Shown here: in pieces, positions 22,181-30,826 of the stretch | How the letters are laid out: every line of letters begins with the position of its first letter | Position numbering within the stretch: the first letter of the stretch is position 1 | Assembly: GCA_026400535.1 (NCBI GenBank) | Contig: JAPLOU010000027.1 | Coordinates: forward strand, 1 to 64,000 | Length of the DNA: 64,000 nucleotides | Origin: Hyphomicrobiales bacterium | GTDB taxonomy: Bacteria > Pseudomonadota > Alphaproteobacteria > Rhizobiales > Beijerinckiaceae | Direction: 5' to 3' | Notes under the pieces: generated by a model | The model's database searches: none | Seen by the model: only the letters and a program-made list of their open reading frames with translations | Told to the model about the DNA's origin: nothing | Program-made: the position numbers and the translations under genes

Positions 22181-23469
22181 GGATCGATCAGAATGACGCG
22201 GCAGTCGTTCACATTGGTGCGGGTTGGACCGGGTACGAGAAGGTCGCCAAGCGCCTCGAAGAAGCCCGTCGAGTCATTGTCGGCCAACCGCCCAGCCGCG
22301 TCGATGCCCAGCCTCTGCGCCCGGGCAAGCGTGGTAGCGTCGATCAACGCGCCGGCAGGGTCGCTGGCCGCGCCGCCGCCGCCATCGGTTCCGTCCGTAT
22401 CGCCCGAGACCGCGGCGATGCCCGCTTCACCGCGCAAGGCGAGGGCAAGCCCAAGCGCGTATTCCTGGTTGGGGCCGCCGCGCCCCTTGCCGGCGACGGT
22501 CACGGTCAATTCGCCGCCCGAGACCAGCGCCGCGCGCCGGCCAGCGGCTTTCAGGGCCCTCGCGCGCTCGGCATGGGCGTCCGCCACCGTCCGGGCCTCG
22601 CCCTCCACATCGGCGCCCAGCGAGATGGCGTCGTAGCCGAGCGCGGAGCAGCGTCCGGCCGCGGCCATGACCGCGTCAGCCGGCCGGGCAATGATCCGGA
22701 AAGCGGAGCGCGCCAGCGCCGGATCACCAGGCTTGGGTGTTTCCATGGACGCGGAGCCCAGCAACGCTGACGCGCTCTCGGGCAAAGTGATGCCGTATCG
22801 GGTGATCACGGCCCGTGCATCGGCATTGGTCGATGCATCTGCGACCGTCGGACCCGAGGCGATGATGGCGGGGTCGTCGCCCGGGACGTCCGAGACGGCC
22901 AGCGTCAGCACAGGCGCCGGATAGGCGGCCAGCGCGAGACGTCCGCCCTTGATCAGCGAAAGCCGCTTGCGCACCGTGTTGATCTCATCGATCGAGGCGC
23001 CCGAATGCAACAGCGAGCGCGTGATTCCCTGCTTCTCGGCCAGTGTCAGCGACCCGGCGGGCGCGATCCAGTTGGCCGAACCGCCTCCCGAGAGCAGCAC
23101 CAGCACGAGATCGTCAGGTCCGGCCCCGCGGGCGAGTTCCAGCGCGCGCCTGGCGGCGTCGACACTGTGCACGTCCGGCACCGGGTGGCCAGCCTCGATC
23201 ATTGGCACCAGGCGCGTCGGCGCGCCATAACCATGCCGCGCCACCGCCACGCCTGTGATGCGGGCGGGATCGATGTTGAGGGTGTCGAGATAGTGGTTTT
23301 CGGCTGCGGGGGTCATGCTACCGGCGGCCTTGCCTGCGGCAAGAAGGATCAGCCGGCCCCTGGGCATGGCGGGCAGGTCAGGCACGAGGCTGCGCGCAGG
23401 CAGGGCCGCCTCAACCGCAGCCGCGTAGATCGATGTGAGCAACGCGCGAAGCGATGGATCCACTGGCAT
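22177..23469 (-). CDS. Glycerate kinase (GckA/TtuD, DUF4147-MOFRL type)
   Basis: 430-residue type-II glycerate kinase phosphorylating D-glycerate, most likely to 2-phosphoglycerate, which enters glycolysis just above pyruvate kinase. The N-terminal DUF4147 domain includes AAGKAAGSM and LVLLSGGGSANWIAP. The C-terminal MOFRL domain has SGGELTVTV with GGPNQEYALGLAL and the signature SGDTDGTDG with its conserved Asp residues. The ATG at 23469 is chosen over a GTG at 23484. It is the first gene of the long minus-strand run and is translationally coupled to DUF1036. It is divergent from the N-formylglutamate amidohydrolase gene, so 23470-23571 should contain promoters for both. Confidence 0.9.
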   Translation of the reverse strand: MPVDPSLRALLTSIYAAAVEAALPARSLVPDLPAMPRGRLILLAAGKAAGSMTPAAENHYLDTLNIDPARITGVAVARHGYGAPTRLVPMIEAGHPVPDVHSVDAARRALELARGAGPDDLVLVLLSGGGSANWIAPAGSLTLAEKQGITRSLLHSGASIDEINTVRKRLSLIKGGRLALAAYPAPVLTLAVSDVPGDDPAIIASGPTVADASTNADARAVITRYGITLPESASALLGSASMETPKPGDPALARSAFRIIARPADAVMAAAGRCSALGYDAISLGADVEGEARTVADAHAERARALKAAGRRAALVSGGELTVTVAGKGRGGPNQEYALGLALALRGEAGIAAVSGDTDGTDGGGGAASDPAGALIDATTLARAQRLGIDAAGRLADNDSTGFFEALGDLLVPGPTRTNVNDCRVILIDP

Positions 23470-23571
23470 GCGCACTTCTTGCACGAGGGTGTTTCTTCAG
23501 GCGGAAGAGGAATTCTTGTTAGACCGATTTGACAAGCTGTGTCATCTGCAATCGCGGATCGGGTCGGGCTG

Positions 23572-24399
23572 ATGGCTGAACGGGATATTGACGCGCCTGT
23601 GGAGGCAACGCCGCCGCTGGCGATCGGGGATGTTGAGCGCATCCGGGGCTCACGCATGTCCGGGGCCCTTGTCCTGTGCGACCATGCCTCAAACGCCATT
23701 CCGCCGGAGCTGGATGGGCTCGGCCTGCCGCCGGCGCAGCGCCAGCGCCACATCGCCTATGACATCGGTGCGGCCTGGGTGAGCCGCCGGCTCGCGGCCC
23801 GGCTTGGCTGTCCGGCCCTGCTGTCAACCTTTTCGCGGCTCCTGATTGATCCGAACCGGGGACGCGACGATCCGACCCTGGTGATGCGTCTGTCCGATGG
23901 TGCGATTGTGCCTGGCAACGCAACGCTGGATGAGGCCGGGATCGCGGCGCGGATTGCCCGGTACTACGAGCCCTATGATGCCGCCATCGCTGACGCGCTT
24001 GTCGCTGCGCTGGCGGCGGGCTGTCCGCCAGCGATCATCTCGGTGCATTCGTTCACGCCAGTGTGGCGTGGGCAGCCCCGCCCCTGGCATATCGGTCTGC
24101 TCTGGGACCGCGACGACCGCCTGACCAAACCGCTTTTCGCGGCCTTGCGTGCCGAACCAGGACTGATCGTGGGTGACAACGAGCCTTATGCCGGCTGGCT
24201 CGAAGGCGACACGATCGATCGTCATGCCACACGCGCCGGCTTGCCGAATGTCCTGATCGAGCTCAGGCAGGACCTGATCGCGGCCAGGGTGGATGCCGAG
24301 GTCTGGGCTGATCGGCTCGCCGAGATGCTGCTCCCGATCCTCGCCGACTGGCGAAGGACCATGGCCTGCCCCCTCGCAATTGCCGGCGCAGGCTCCTAG
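23572..24399 (+). CDS. N-formylglutamate amidohydrolase family protein
   Basis: 275-residue zinc hydrolase of the N-formylglutamate amidohydrolase (HutG) family, which releases glutamate and formate from N-formylglutamate or acts on similar N-acyl substrates. CDHASNAIPPEL near the N-terminus carries the conserved His. DIGAAWVSRRLA, IDPNRGRDDP and SVHSFTPVWRG supply further metal and substrate residues. NVLIELRQDLI is a C-terminal hallmark. The ATG at 23572 is chosen; a GTG at 23539 would add 11 residues. No hut genes are nearby, so a histidine-degradation role is not indicated. It heads the set with DUF1244 and gapR. Confidence 0.88.
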   Translation: MAERDIDAPVEATPPLAIGDVERIRGSRMSGALVLCDHASNAIPPELDGLGLPPAQRQRHIAYDIGAAWVSRRLAARLGCPALLSTFSRLLIDPNRGRDDPTLVMRLSDGAIVPGNATLDEAGIAARIARYYEPYDAAIADALVAALAAGCPPAIISVHSFTPVWRGQPRPWHIGLLWDRDDRLTKPLFAALRAEPGLIVGDNEPYAGWLEGDTIDRHATRAGLPNVLIELRQDLIAARVDAEVWADRLAEMLLPILADWRRTMACPLAIAGAGS

Positions 24400-24431
24400 A
24401 TCGGGTGCACACCCACCTCAGGAGAGCCACC

Positions 24432-24737
24432 ATGACCGCGATCGATCCCAAGACCATGACGGAGCTTGAGGCTGCGGCTTTCCGTCGCCTCGTTCAGCAT
24501 TTGCGTGACCATGCCGAAGTCCAGAACATCGACATGATGAACCTGGCCGGGTTCTGCCGGAACTGCCTGTCGAACTGGCTCAAGGATGCGGCTGACGCCC
24601 GTGGTCTTGCGATCAGCAGGGACGCCAGCCGCGAACTGGTCTACGGCATGAGCTATGACGCCTGGAAGGCGCTGCATCAGGGCGAGGCTACTCCTGAGCA
24701 GAAAGCGGCCTTCGGGGCGAACAAGCCACAGCATTGA
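24432..24737 (+). CDS. DUF1244 family protein
   Basis: 101-residue cytosolic protein of DUF1244, a helical family common in Proteobacteria. It contains the hallmark [18 protein letters not shown] with two Cys residues in C-x2-C and ends with a [12 protein letters not shown] helix. GGAGAG at 24421-24426 is five bases before the ATG. Function is unknown. It sits 32 bases after the amidohydrolase and 68 bases before gapR, an order seen in many Hyphomicrobiales. Confidence 0.88.
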   Translation: MTAIDPKTMTELEAAAFRRLVQHLRDHAEVQNIDMMNLAGFCRNCLSNWLKDAADARGLAISRDASRELVYGMSYDAWKALHQGEATPEQKAAFGANKPQH

Positions 24738-24805
24738 AGCGCGGACGGGTTGACGCGGCGCTGCGAAGGCATCACGTCAGCCCTGTCCATCAGGGAACTC
24801 GCATC

Positions 24806-25048
24806 ATGTCCGACGCCATTCAGGGCGACCAGCTCAAGTCCATCGTGCAGCGCATCGAACGTCTTGAGGACGAGAAGAAAACCATCGCTGACGACATCAA
24901 GGAGGTCTACTCCGAGGCAAAGGCCAATGGCTATGATGTCAAGGTGTTGCGCAAGGTGATCTCGATCCGCAAACGCGACCTGCGCGAGCGCCGGGAGGAG
25001 GAAGCCGTGCTCGATCTGTATCTTCAGGCCGTGGGTGAATCGGCCTGA
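24806..25048 (+). CDS. gapR: GapR family DNA-binding nucleoid protein (DUF2312)
   Basis: 80-residue GapR homologue. In Caulobacter the protein is an essential nucleoid-associated factor that encircles overtwisted AT-rich DNA and stimulates topoisomerases. The sequence is a typical two-helix coiled coil ([19 protein letters not shown], then [15 protein letters not shown]) with the conserved [12 protein letters not shown] segment. The ATG at 24806 matches the family N-terminus; the longer frame upstream is unconserved. Acidic and basic faces alternate as in the family. High confidence in family, and high likelihood that it is essential. Confidence 0.93.
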   Translation: MSDAIQGDQLKSIVQRIERLEDEKKTIADDIKEVYSEAKANGYDVKVLRKVISIRKRDLRERREEEAVLDLYLQAVGESA

Positions 25049-25084
25049 GCGGGGTGAGGGCGCAAGAGCTGGGCAGGGGAGGCC

Positions 25085-26224
25085 ATGCCGCGACTGCTTC
25101 TTGTCGGCAGCGAGGACTGGCTCTTTGCCCTGCGCCATCTGCCGGCTGTCAGGGCGGCTCTTGAGCTTGGCCTTGATCCGGTCGTGGTGGCCCGCGAGAG
25201 CGGCCATCGCCGCCTGATCGAGGCAGCGGGGGCGCGCTTCGTGGCGCTGCCCGCGCCAACCCGGAGCCGTTCGCCGCAGCTCCTGTGGCGGCAGGTGACC
25301 GCGCTGCGCCAGATCCTCACTGAGGAAAGCCCGGATCTGCTGCACTGTCTTGGGCTGAGGGCGGTTCTGCTCGGGCGCGTGGCGGCGATGCTGGCGGGGA
25401 ACTCTGCCCCCTGCATCTGCGCATTCAACGGCCTCGGCCCTTTCTGCGCACGCCCCGATGCCGCCGGAGCGCTGCTGCGTGCGTTGGCCCGTACGGTGCT
25501 GGCAGCCATGGCCTCTCGCGGCGCTCTGCTGCTGTTCGACAACCCCGATGACCCAGCATTGCTCGGCCTGACGGAGGCCGTGCCGGACCGGGTGCGGGTC
25601 ATTGGCGGGCTGGGCGTCGACCCCGTGCTGCATGGTCCCGAACCGATGCCATGGGCACCACCGCTGAAACTGGTGTTCGGTTCGCCGCTGCTGTGGGCCA
25701 ACGGTCCCGATCTCGCCGTGGCGGCGGTCCGAATGGCGCGTGCTAAGGGTTTGGACGTCACGTTGTCCCTGATCGGCGCTGCCTTCCCCCCGTCGCCGCG
25801 GGCCGTCCCGGCCGAGACCCTCTCGGGCTGGAGCGCGCAGCCGGGCATCAGCTGGTACGGACCGACGCCTGACATTGGCCCGATCTGGCGTCAGCATCAC
25901 GCGCTGATCCTGCCCTCCCGGGGAGGCGATGGGTTGCCCGCGATCCTGAGCCAGGCTGCGGCTGCCTGCCGGCCGGTGATCACCACCGATGTCGCCGGCT
26001 GCGGCTCCTTCGTGCGCGACGGCATCGATGGTTGCGTCGTGCCGTCCGGCGATGTCGAGGCGCTGACAGAGGCGATCGCGCTCATGGCGCGCGCTCCGGG
26101 GCTGGTGGAGCGCATGGGCCGCGCGGGCCGTGACAAGGTCCTGGCCGGCTATGCCGAGCGCGACGTGATGGAGGCCCTGAAGGCCATATGGGGCAAACAG
26201 GTTTCCGGGCAGGGCGCCCCATGA
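25085..26224 (+). CDS. Glycosyltransferase family 1/4-like
   Basis: 379-residue GT-B fold glycosyltransferase. The N-terminal domain starts PRLLLVGSEDW, with a LHCLGLRAVLLGR segment. The C-terminal domain has LILPSRGGDGLPAILSQAAAA, equivalent to the E-x7-E donor-binding region but with an altered first Glu. PVITTDVAGCGSFVRDGIDGCVVP and a final GYAERDVMEALKAIW follow. It resembles WcaA/PssD-type polysaccharide or lipid-linked glycan transferases. Donor and acceptor are unknown. The stop overlaps the start of the METTL20-like gene (ATGA). It follows gapR by 36 bases, but a functional link is not evident. Confidence 0.82.
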   Translation: MPRLLLVGSEDWLFALRHLPAVRAALELGLDPVVVARESGHRRLIEAAGARFVALPAPTRSRSPQLLWRQVTALRQILTEESPDLLHCLGLRAVLLGRVAAMLAGNSAPCICAFNGLGPFCARPDAAGALLRALARTVLAAMASRGALLLFDNPDDPALLGLTEAVPDRVRVIGGLGVDPVLHGPEPMPWAPPLKLVFGSPLLWANGPDLAVAAVRMARAKGLDVTLSLIGAAFPPSPRAVPAETLSGWSAQPGISWYGPTPDIGPIWRQHHALILPSRGGDGLPAILSQAAAACRPVITTDVAGCGSFVRDGIDGCVVPSGDVEALTEAIALMARAPGLVERMGRAGRDKVLAGYAERDVMEALKAIWGKQVSGQGAP

Positions 26225-26889
26225 GCACGCTCCCGGCCCACTCGCCCGCAGCGCGACGGGCCTTCGTGCTGGCCAACACGCGGCTCCGCCCGGTGCCCCA
26301 TGCGCCGGAGATTTCCCTGTATGTCGCCGATGAGGCGACCCCGCTCTGGCTCAGGACCGAGGAGGAACTGGGCGAGATCGGTTTGCCGCCGCCGTTCTGG
26401 GCCTTCGCCTGGGCCGGCGGGCAGGCGCTGGCCCGCTATGTGCTCGACAACCCGGCGTTGGTTCAGGATCGGCGCGTGCTGGATTTCGCCTCGGGCTCCG
26501 GCCTGGTGGCGCTTGCGGCTGCCCGGGCCGGCGCGGCCTCGGTGGACGCCGCCGAGATCGATCCGTTCGCGCTGGCCGCGCTGGCGTTGAACGCAGCAGC
26601 CAACGGCGTCAGCCTTCGAGCGCTCGAACAGGACCAGATCGGTCTGGATGACGGCTGGGAGACGGTTCTGGCGGGGGACATCTGCTACGAGCGCGGGCTT
26701 GCGGCCCGTGTCATCGACTGGTTGGCCGGCCTGGCGGCACGCGGCGCGGTTGTGCTGGTGGGCGACCCCGGCCGGGCCTACTTGCCAAAGGAGCGGCTGG
26801 TCCCGCTCATCAGCTATGCCGTGCCGGTGACGCGGGAACTCGAGGACCTTGCGATCAAGCAGACCACCGTGTGGCAACTCAAGCCCTGA
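26221..26889 (+). CDS. METTL20-like class I SAM methyltransferase (ETF-beta lysine methyltransferase type)
   Basis: 222-residue Rossmann methyltransferase of the METTL20/ETFBKMT group. Bacterial members in Alphaproteobacteria methylate lysines of electron transfer flavoprotein beta and ribosomal proteins. The N-terminal part has PEISLYVADEATPLW and LPPPFWAFAWAGGQALARYVL. Motif I is VLDFASGSGLVALAAA, followed by VDAAEIDPFA. The post-II motif is LAGDICYE, which corresponds to the D-x-x-Y motif of the lysine methyltransferase family 16. Coupled to the glycosyltransferase gene by ATGA overlap. Ends two bases before the convergent patatin gene. Target assignment rests on family only. Confidence 0.8.
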   Translation: MSTLPAHSPAARRAFVLANTRLRPVPHAPEISLYVADEATPLWLRTEEELGEIGLPPPFWAFAWAGGQALARYVLDNPALVQDRRVLDFASGSGLVALAAARAGAASVDAAEIDPFALAALALNAAANGVSLRALEQDQIGLDDGWETVLAGDICYERGLAARVIDWLAGLAARGAVVLVGDPGRAYLPKERLVPLISYAVPVTRELEDLAIKQTTVWQLKP

Positions 26890-26891
26890 AC

Positions 26892-27914
26892 TCAGCCGAA
26901 CTCCTTGCGCAGGTCGATGGTGGACCGCGCGCCGATGTCATCGAAACACGTGTCGAGCCATTTGCGGGCCGCCGTCCTGCCGGCCTTTTTCAGCATGACG
27001 AAGAAGTCCCATGTGGCGTCCGCCTTGGACGAGGCATCGATGTCCTTCAGTGACTCGGACAGTGCGATGCGGTGCATGAGCACTTTCTTGTACTCCGCTG
27101 TCGACAGTTTGCCCTTGTCGATCAGGCGGGTCACGAAGTCGATCGCGCGCATTTCGCGCAGCAAGGTCGCATTGAAGGTGATCTCGTTCAGCCGGTTCTG
27201 GATGTCGCGCGGCGTCATCGGCGTGCCCTTACGCTCCACCGGGTTGATCTGCACCAGCAAGATGTCGTCGGTGCCCGCGCCATAGATCAGCGGATAGAGC
27301 GCCGGATTGCCCATGTAGCCGCCGTCCCAGTACGGCACGCCGTCGATCACCACAGCCTGGAAGATCGTGGGCAGGCAGGCCGAGGCCATGACATGGTCGG
27401 GCGTCAACTCGCGCCCTTCGAAGATCTTGACCTTGCCCGTCTCGACATTGGTGGCGGCAATGAAGAGCTTGATGTCGGTGCAGGCCCGCACCGTCTCGAA
27501 GTTGATCTCGCGCTGCAGAAAATCCCTCAGCGGATTGATGTTGAGCGGGTTGAAATGGTACGGGCTGGCAGACTTCTTGAACAGATCGAGCCAAAACGCG
27601 CCGATGCCGAAGCCGTGCAGCGGCGAGGCACCGAGGAAACTGTCGAACAGGGTCCGCTGGGTCGCGCTCAGCTTGCCATCGCTGCTGACCGCACGCCAGT
27701 AGGCTTCCAGCTTTGCGCGGGCCCCCTTGGCGCCACCATCAAGCCAGCCATCGGCCAGCACCACGGCGTTCATCGCTCCGGCGCTGGTGCCCGAGATCGC
27801 ATCGATCGAGAGCCGTCCGTCCTCCAAGAGCAGGTCAAGCACGCCCCAGGTGAAGGCTCCGTGGGCACCGCCGCCCTGAAGCGCCAGGGAAATGGGTTTT
27901 CGGACGGCGCTCAC
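26892..27914 (-). CDS. Patatin-like phospholipase
   Basis: 340-residue patatin-family acyl hydrolase with a Ser-Asp dyad. The oxyanion motif GGGAHG is at residues 14-19 and the nucleophile Ser44 is in GTSAG. The catalytic Asp lies in DGGYMGNP around residue 197. No signal peptide, so probably cytosolic. The GTG start overlaps the stop of the 3-hydroxybutyrate dehydrogenase gene, so the two are coupled. Rhizobial genomes often pair bdhA-type and patatin genes. A role in PHB granule or lipid turnover is plausible but not shown. Convergent with the METTL20-like gene. Confidence 0.88.
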   Translation of the reverse strand: MSAVRKPISLALQGGGAHGAFTWGVLDLLLEDGRLSIDAISGTSAGAMNAVVLADGWLDGGAKGARAKLEAYWRAVSSDGKLSATQRTLFDSFLGASPLHGFGIGAFWLDLFKKSASPYHFNPLNINPLRDFLQREINFETVRACTDIKLFIAATNVETGKVKIFEGRELTPDHVMASACLPTIFQAVVIDGVPYWDGGYMGNPALYPLIYGAGTDDILLVQINPVERKGTPMTPRDIQNRLNEITFNATLLREMRAIDFVTRLIDKGKLSTAEYKKVLMHRIALSESLKDIDASSKADATWDFFVMLKKAGRTAARKWLDTCFDDIGARSTIDLRKEFG

Positions 27915-28693
27915 GCCGCTGTCCAGCCGCCATCGACGGAAAGGGTCGTCCCCGTCACGGATGCGGCTGCATCGGATGCGAGGAAGACGGCGGTCGCCGC
28001 AACCTCCTCGATGGAAACGAAGCGCTTGGTCGGCTGAGCCTTCAGCAGCACCTCGTTGATCACCTGGTCCATCGTCATGCCGCGCGCCGCCATCGTGTCC
28101 GGGATCTGCTTCTCCACCAGTGGCGTCCAGACATAGCCCGGTGCGATGCAGTTGATGGTGATCCCGTCGGTCGCGACCTCAAGGGCGACAGTCTTGGCCA
28201 TGCCGGCGACCGCGTGCTTGGAGGCGACATAGGCCGACTTGAACGGCGACGCGACAAGGCTGTGGGCGGAGGTGATGTTGATGATCCGGCCCCATTTGCG
28301 CGCCTTCATCCCCGCAATCACGGCGGCGGTTGCGTGATAGCCCGCATAGAAGTTGATCCGCATGATCAGGTCGAGCTTGTCCTCGGGAAAATCCTCGATC
28401 GGCGCGACGTGCTGGATTCCGGCATTGTTGACGAGGATGTCGACTGCGCCGAAAGCCGCTTCGGCACGCTTGATCAGGCCCCTGACCTCAGCGGTCTTTG
28501 CCATGTCGGCGGGATCGAACAGCGCCTTTACCCCGAATTCCGCCGCCAGTCCGGCCCGGATCGCTTCGCAATCGGGCGTCGGCAAGCCGTTGAGAACGAT
28601 GCTGCAGCCCTCGGCGGCGAAGGCCTTGGCGATGCCGAGGCCGATGCCGCTGGTGGAGCCGGTGATCACGGCGGTGCGGTTCTTCAGGGCCAT
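27911..28693 (-). CDS. bdhA: 3-hydroxybutyrate dehydrogenase
   Basis: 260-residue SDR oxidising D-3-hydroxybutyrate to acetoacetate with NAD, the step after PHB depolymerisation. The nucleotide motif TGSTSGIG is at residues 11-18. NNAGIQHVAPIEDFP is characteristic of D-beta-hydroxybutyrate dehydrogenases, as are SAHSLVASPFKSAYVASKH and APGYVWTPLVEKQIPD. The Tyr/Lys pair is in YVASK. The stop overlaps the patatin GTG start. A palindrome upstream (28728-28740) contains the TGC-N3-GCA pattern described for PhaR sites, suggesting regulation by the PHB repressor encoded at 48.2 kb. Confidence 0.94.
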   Translation of the reverse strand: MALKNRTAVITGSTSGIGLGIAKAFAAEGCSIVLNGLPTPDCEAIRAGLAAEFGVKALFDPADMAKTAEVRGLIKRAEAAFGAVDILVNNAGIQHVAPIEDFPEDKLDLIMRINFYAGYHATAAVIAGMKARKWGRIINITSAHSLVASPFKSAYVASKHAVAGMAKTVALEVATDGITINCIAPGYVWTPLVEKQIPDTMAARGMTMDQVINEVLLKAQPTKRFVSIEEVAATAVFLASDAAASVTGTTLSVDGGWTAA

Positions 28694-28727
28694 GGGACAT
28701 CCTTGTGCTAGGGGAAAGGGTTCATCT

Positions 28728-28740
28728 GTTGCATTGCAAC
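28728..28740. promoter_or_regulatory. Candidate PhaR operator upstream of bdhA
   Basis: GTTGCATTGCAAC is a perfect 13-base palindrome that contains TGC-ATT-GCA. It lies 35 bases upstream of the bdhA ATG, in a leader that is AT-richer than its surroundings (AACATAACCATT follows). PhaR-type regulators bind TGC-N3-GCA-like sequences near PHB genes. A matching element, TGCAAAGCA, lies at a similar distance before phaA. The site assignment is inference from pattern and context. Confidence 0.5.
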
Positions 28741-28800
28741 ATAACCATTCCGCCGCGCGCCAACAAGCGTTGGAGGCACTGGCCCCTTGCGCTAGAGGGA

Positions 28801-29826
28801 CTAACCCTGGGGCGAGACCTTCGCCTGCGCGAAGGTCGCCATGCCGTTATGGGTGGCCACAGCGGCCTTGATCATGGCTGCGGCCAAGGCAGCGCCCGTG
28901 GCTTCGCCAAGGCGCATGTCCAGCGCCAGCAATGGCACCTTGCCGAGGCGGACGAGGACCTCCTGGTGCGCGCCTTCGGCGGACAGATGGCCTGCCACGC
29001 AATGGTCGAGGGCGGTCGGGTCGAGCGCGTGCAGGATGGCGGCAGCCGCCGTGACCACGTAGCCATCGAGGACGACGGGGATTCGTTGCAGGCGCGCGGC
29101 GATGATGGCGCCGCACAGGGCCGCGATCTCGCGCCCGCCAACGCGGCTCAGCACCTCGAGCGGGTCGTTCAGATGGCCCTTGTGCAGGTCGATCGCCATG
29201 TCGATCGCCATCAGCTTGCGGGCATAGCCGTCGCTGTCGACGCCCGTGCCGCGTCCGGCCCAATGCAGGGCGCCGCCGCCGTAAAGCGCGGCATAGATCG
29301 CGGCGGCGGAGGTGGTGTTGCCGATCCCCATTTCGCCCAGGATCAGCAGGTCGGCGCCGCCCGAAACTGCCTCCATCCCGAATGCCATGGTCGCGACGGT
29401 CGCCTTTTCGTCGAGGGCCGGGCGCTGGGTGAAGTCCTGGGTGGGCAGATCGAGTGCAAGGTCGAAGACCTTGAAGCCGAGGTCGAAGGCCGCGCAGATC
29501 TGGTTGATGGCCGCGCCGCCCGCCGCGAAGTTCTCGAGCATCTGCTGGGTAACGCTTTGCGGAAAGGCCGAGACCCCATGCTGCGCGACGCCGTGATTGG
29601 CGGCGAAGACGCAGACCAGCGGACGCGCGCAGCTTGGCTTGGACTTGCCTTGCCAGGCGGCCATCCACATGGCGAGTTCCTCAAGCCGGCCCAGGCTGCC
29701 TTGCGGCTTGGTCAACGCCCTGTCACGCGCCGCGACGGCATCGGCCGCAAGCCGATCGGGCCCCGGCATCGAGCGCAGCAGCGCGCGCACGTCATCGAAG
29801 GGCAGACCGGAGGCAAGGACGGGCAT
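28801..29826 (-). CDS. cobT: Nicotinate-nucleotide-dimethylbenzimidazole phosphoribosyltransferase
   Basis: 341-residue CobT enzyme activating dimethylbenzimidazole to alpha-ribazole phosphate for the lower loop of cobalamin. Family blocks visible are FAANHGVAQHGVSAFPQSVTQQM-type sequence near residue 75, then EMGIGNTTSAAAIYAAL near 170. GTGVDSDGYARK and the C-terminal catalytic Glu region LDMRLGEATGAALA follow. Divergent from cobS with 95 bases between them. I could not find a cobalamin riboswitch in that space. Ends 107 bases before bdhA on the same strand. Confidence 0.94.
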   Translation of the reverse strand: MPVLASGLPFDDVRALLRSMPGPDRLAADAVAARDRALTKPQGSLGRLEELAMWMAAWQGKSKPSCARPLVCVFAANHGVAQHGVSAFPQSVTQQMLENFAAGGAAINQICAAFDLGFKVFDLALDLPTQDFTQRPALDEKATVATMAFGMEAVSGGADLLILGEMGIGNTTSAAAIYAALYGGGALHWAGRGTGVDSDGYARKLMAIDMAIDLHKGHLNDPLEVLSRVGGREIAALCGAIIAARLQRIPVVLDGYVVTAAAAILHALDPTALDHCVAGHLSAEGAHQEVLVRLGKVPLLALDMRLGEATGAALAAAMIKAAVATHNGMATFAQAKVSPQG

Positions 29827-29921
29827 GAATGCGAGCTTTCGGGAGAATCGGCTGTGTTCTGCTACATTGCTGTGAACCCCGAAGTCCAGACAAGCCGTCC
29901 CGATTGCCGTCCGAACCTTCC

Positions 29922-30764
29922 ATGAGCGACATGATCACTGCCCAGACCGACCCTGTCCCAGCCGTCACGCCCGCCCGGTTTGCGCTTGCGGTGGCCCGTT
30001 GCGTCCGTTTCTACTCGCGGTTGCCGATGCCGGCCCTTCCGGGCGAAGCTGATCCGCATGCCATCCCCGATTTCAGGATCGAGCCGGTCGGGCTGCCGGT
30101 CGCGTCACTGCTGATCGCGCTGCCGGCCGGGTTGGTCGTGGCGCTGGGCGTTGCTCTCCGGCTCGAGGCCCTGCTTGTTGCCGCCCTGGCTGTTGCCGCG
30201 CTGGTCATGTCGACCGGCGCGTTTCACGAGGATGGTCTTGGCGATACCTGTGACGGCCTGTTCGGCGGGCACGATGTCGAGCGGCGTCTCGAGATCATGA
30301 AGGACAGCCGCATCGGCGTTTTCGCCGGCTGCGCCATCATGCTGTCGCTGATGCTCAGGGTGATTGCGCTGGCGTCGATCCTCAAACTTGGCGGACTCGA
30401 CGCCCTGCTCGGTGCCCTGCTCGTCGCATCCGTTGTCTCCCGCACGGAGGGCATCCGCATTCTCGCGACCTTGCCCACCGCCCGCGCTTACGGCGCCTCC
30501 GCCGCCGTGGGGCGCCCGGTCATCAAGGTCGCGCTGCTGGCTGGCGCCCAAGCGCTGCTGTTGACGCTGATCCTGGCGATCGCATGCGGCCTGCCGGTCT
30601 GGGGCGTCTTGGCCGGACTGGTGCTCTCGAGCCTGGCTGTCAACATCCTTGCCGGCCTCGCGCGCCGCCTGATCGGCGGTCAGACGGGCGATATTGCCGG
30701 CGCGGCGCAGCAACTGTCGGAAATCGCCATCTATGTCGGACTTGCTGCCGGGTTGGCCCACTGA
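29922..30764 (+). CDS. cobS: Adenosylcobinamide-GDP ribazoletransferase
   Basis: 280-residue integral membrane cobalamin synthase joining adenosylcobinamide-GDP and alpha-ribazole. The conserved start FYSRLPMP and FRIEPVGL are followed by the acidic motif GAFHEDGLGDTCDGLFGG, which binds metal. Several hydrophobic helices follow, with RTEGIRILATLPTARAYGAS between them. The ATG at 29922 follows a short leader; the longer frame upstream is unconserved. It forms a divergent pair with cobT, completing the nucleotide loop assembly steps. Other cobalamin genes are not in the window. Confidence 0.92.
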   Translation: MSDMITAQTDPVPAVTPARFALAVARCVRFYSRLPMPALPGEADPHAIPDFRIEPVGLPVASLLIALPAGLVVALGVALRLEALLVAALAVAALVMSTGAFHEDGLGDTCDGLFGGHDVERRLEIMKDSRIGVFAGCAIMLSLMLRVIALASILKLGGLDALLGALLVASVVSRTEGIRILATLPTARAYGASAAVGRPVIKVALLAGAQALLLTLILAIACGLPVWGVLAGLVLSSLAVNILAGLARRLIGGQTGDIAGAAQQLSEIAIYVGLAAGLAH

Positions 30765-30826
30765 CGGGGCTTTTCGCGGCAGGGCGGGCGAACCATATCC
30801 AGCCGGAACGGAGCCAGGCCAGCCAC

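Noticed and set aside
29827-29921. Possible cobalamin riboswitch between cobT and cobS
   Set aside because: Only 95 bases, and no B12-box-like sequence or long structured leader can be seen.
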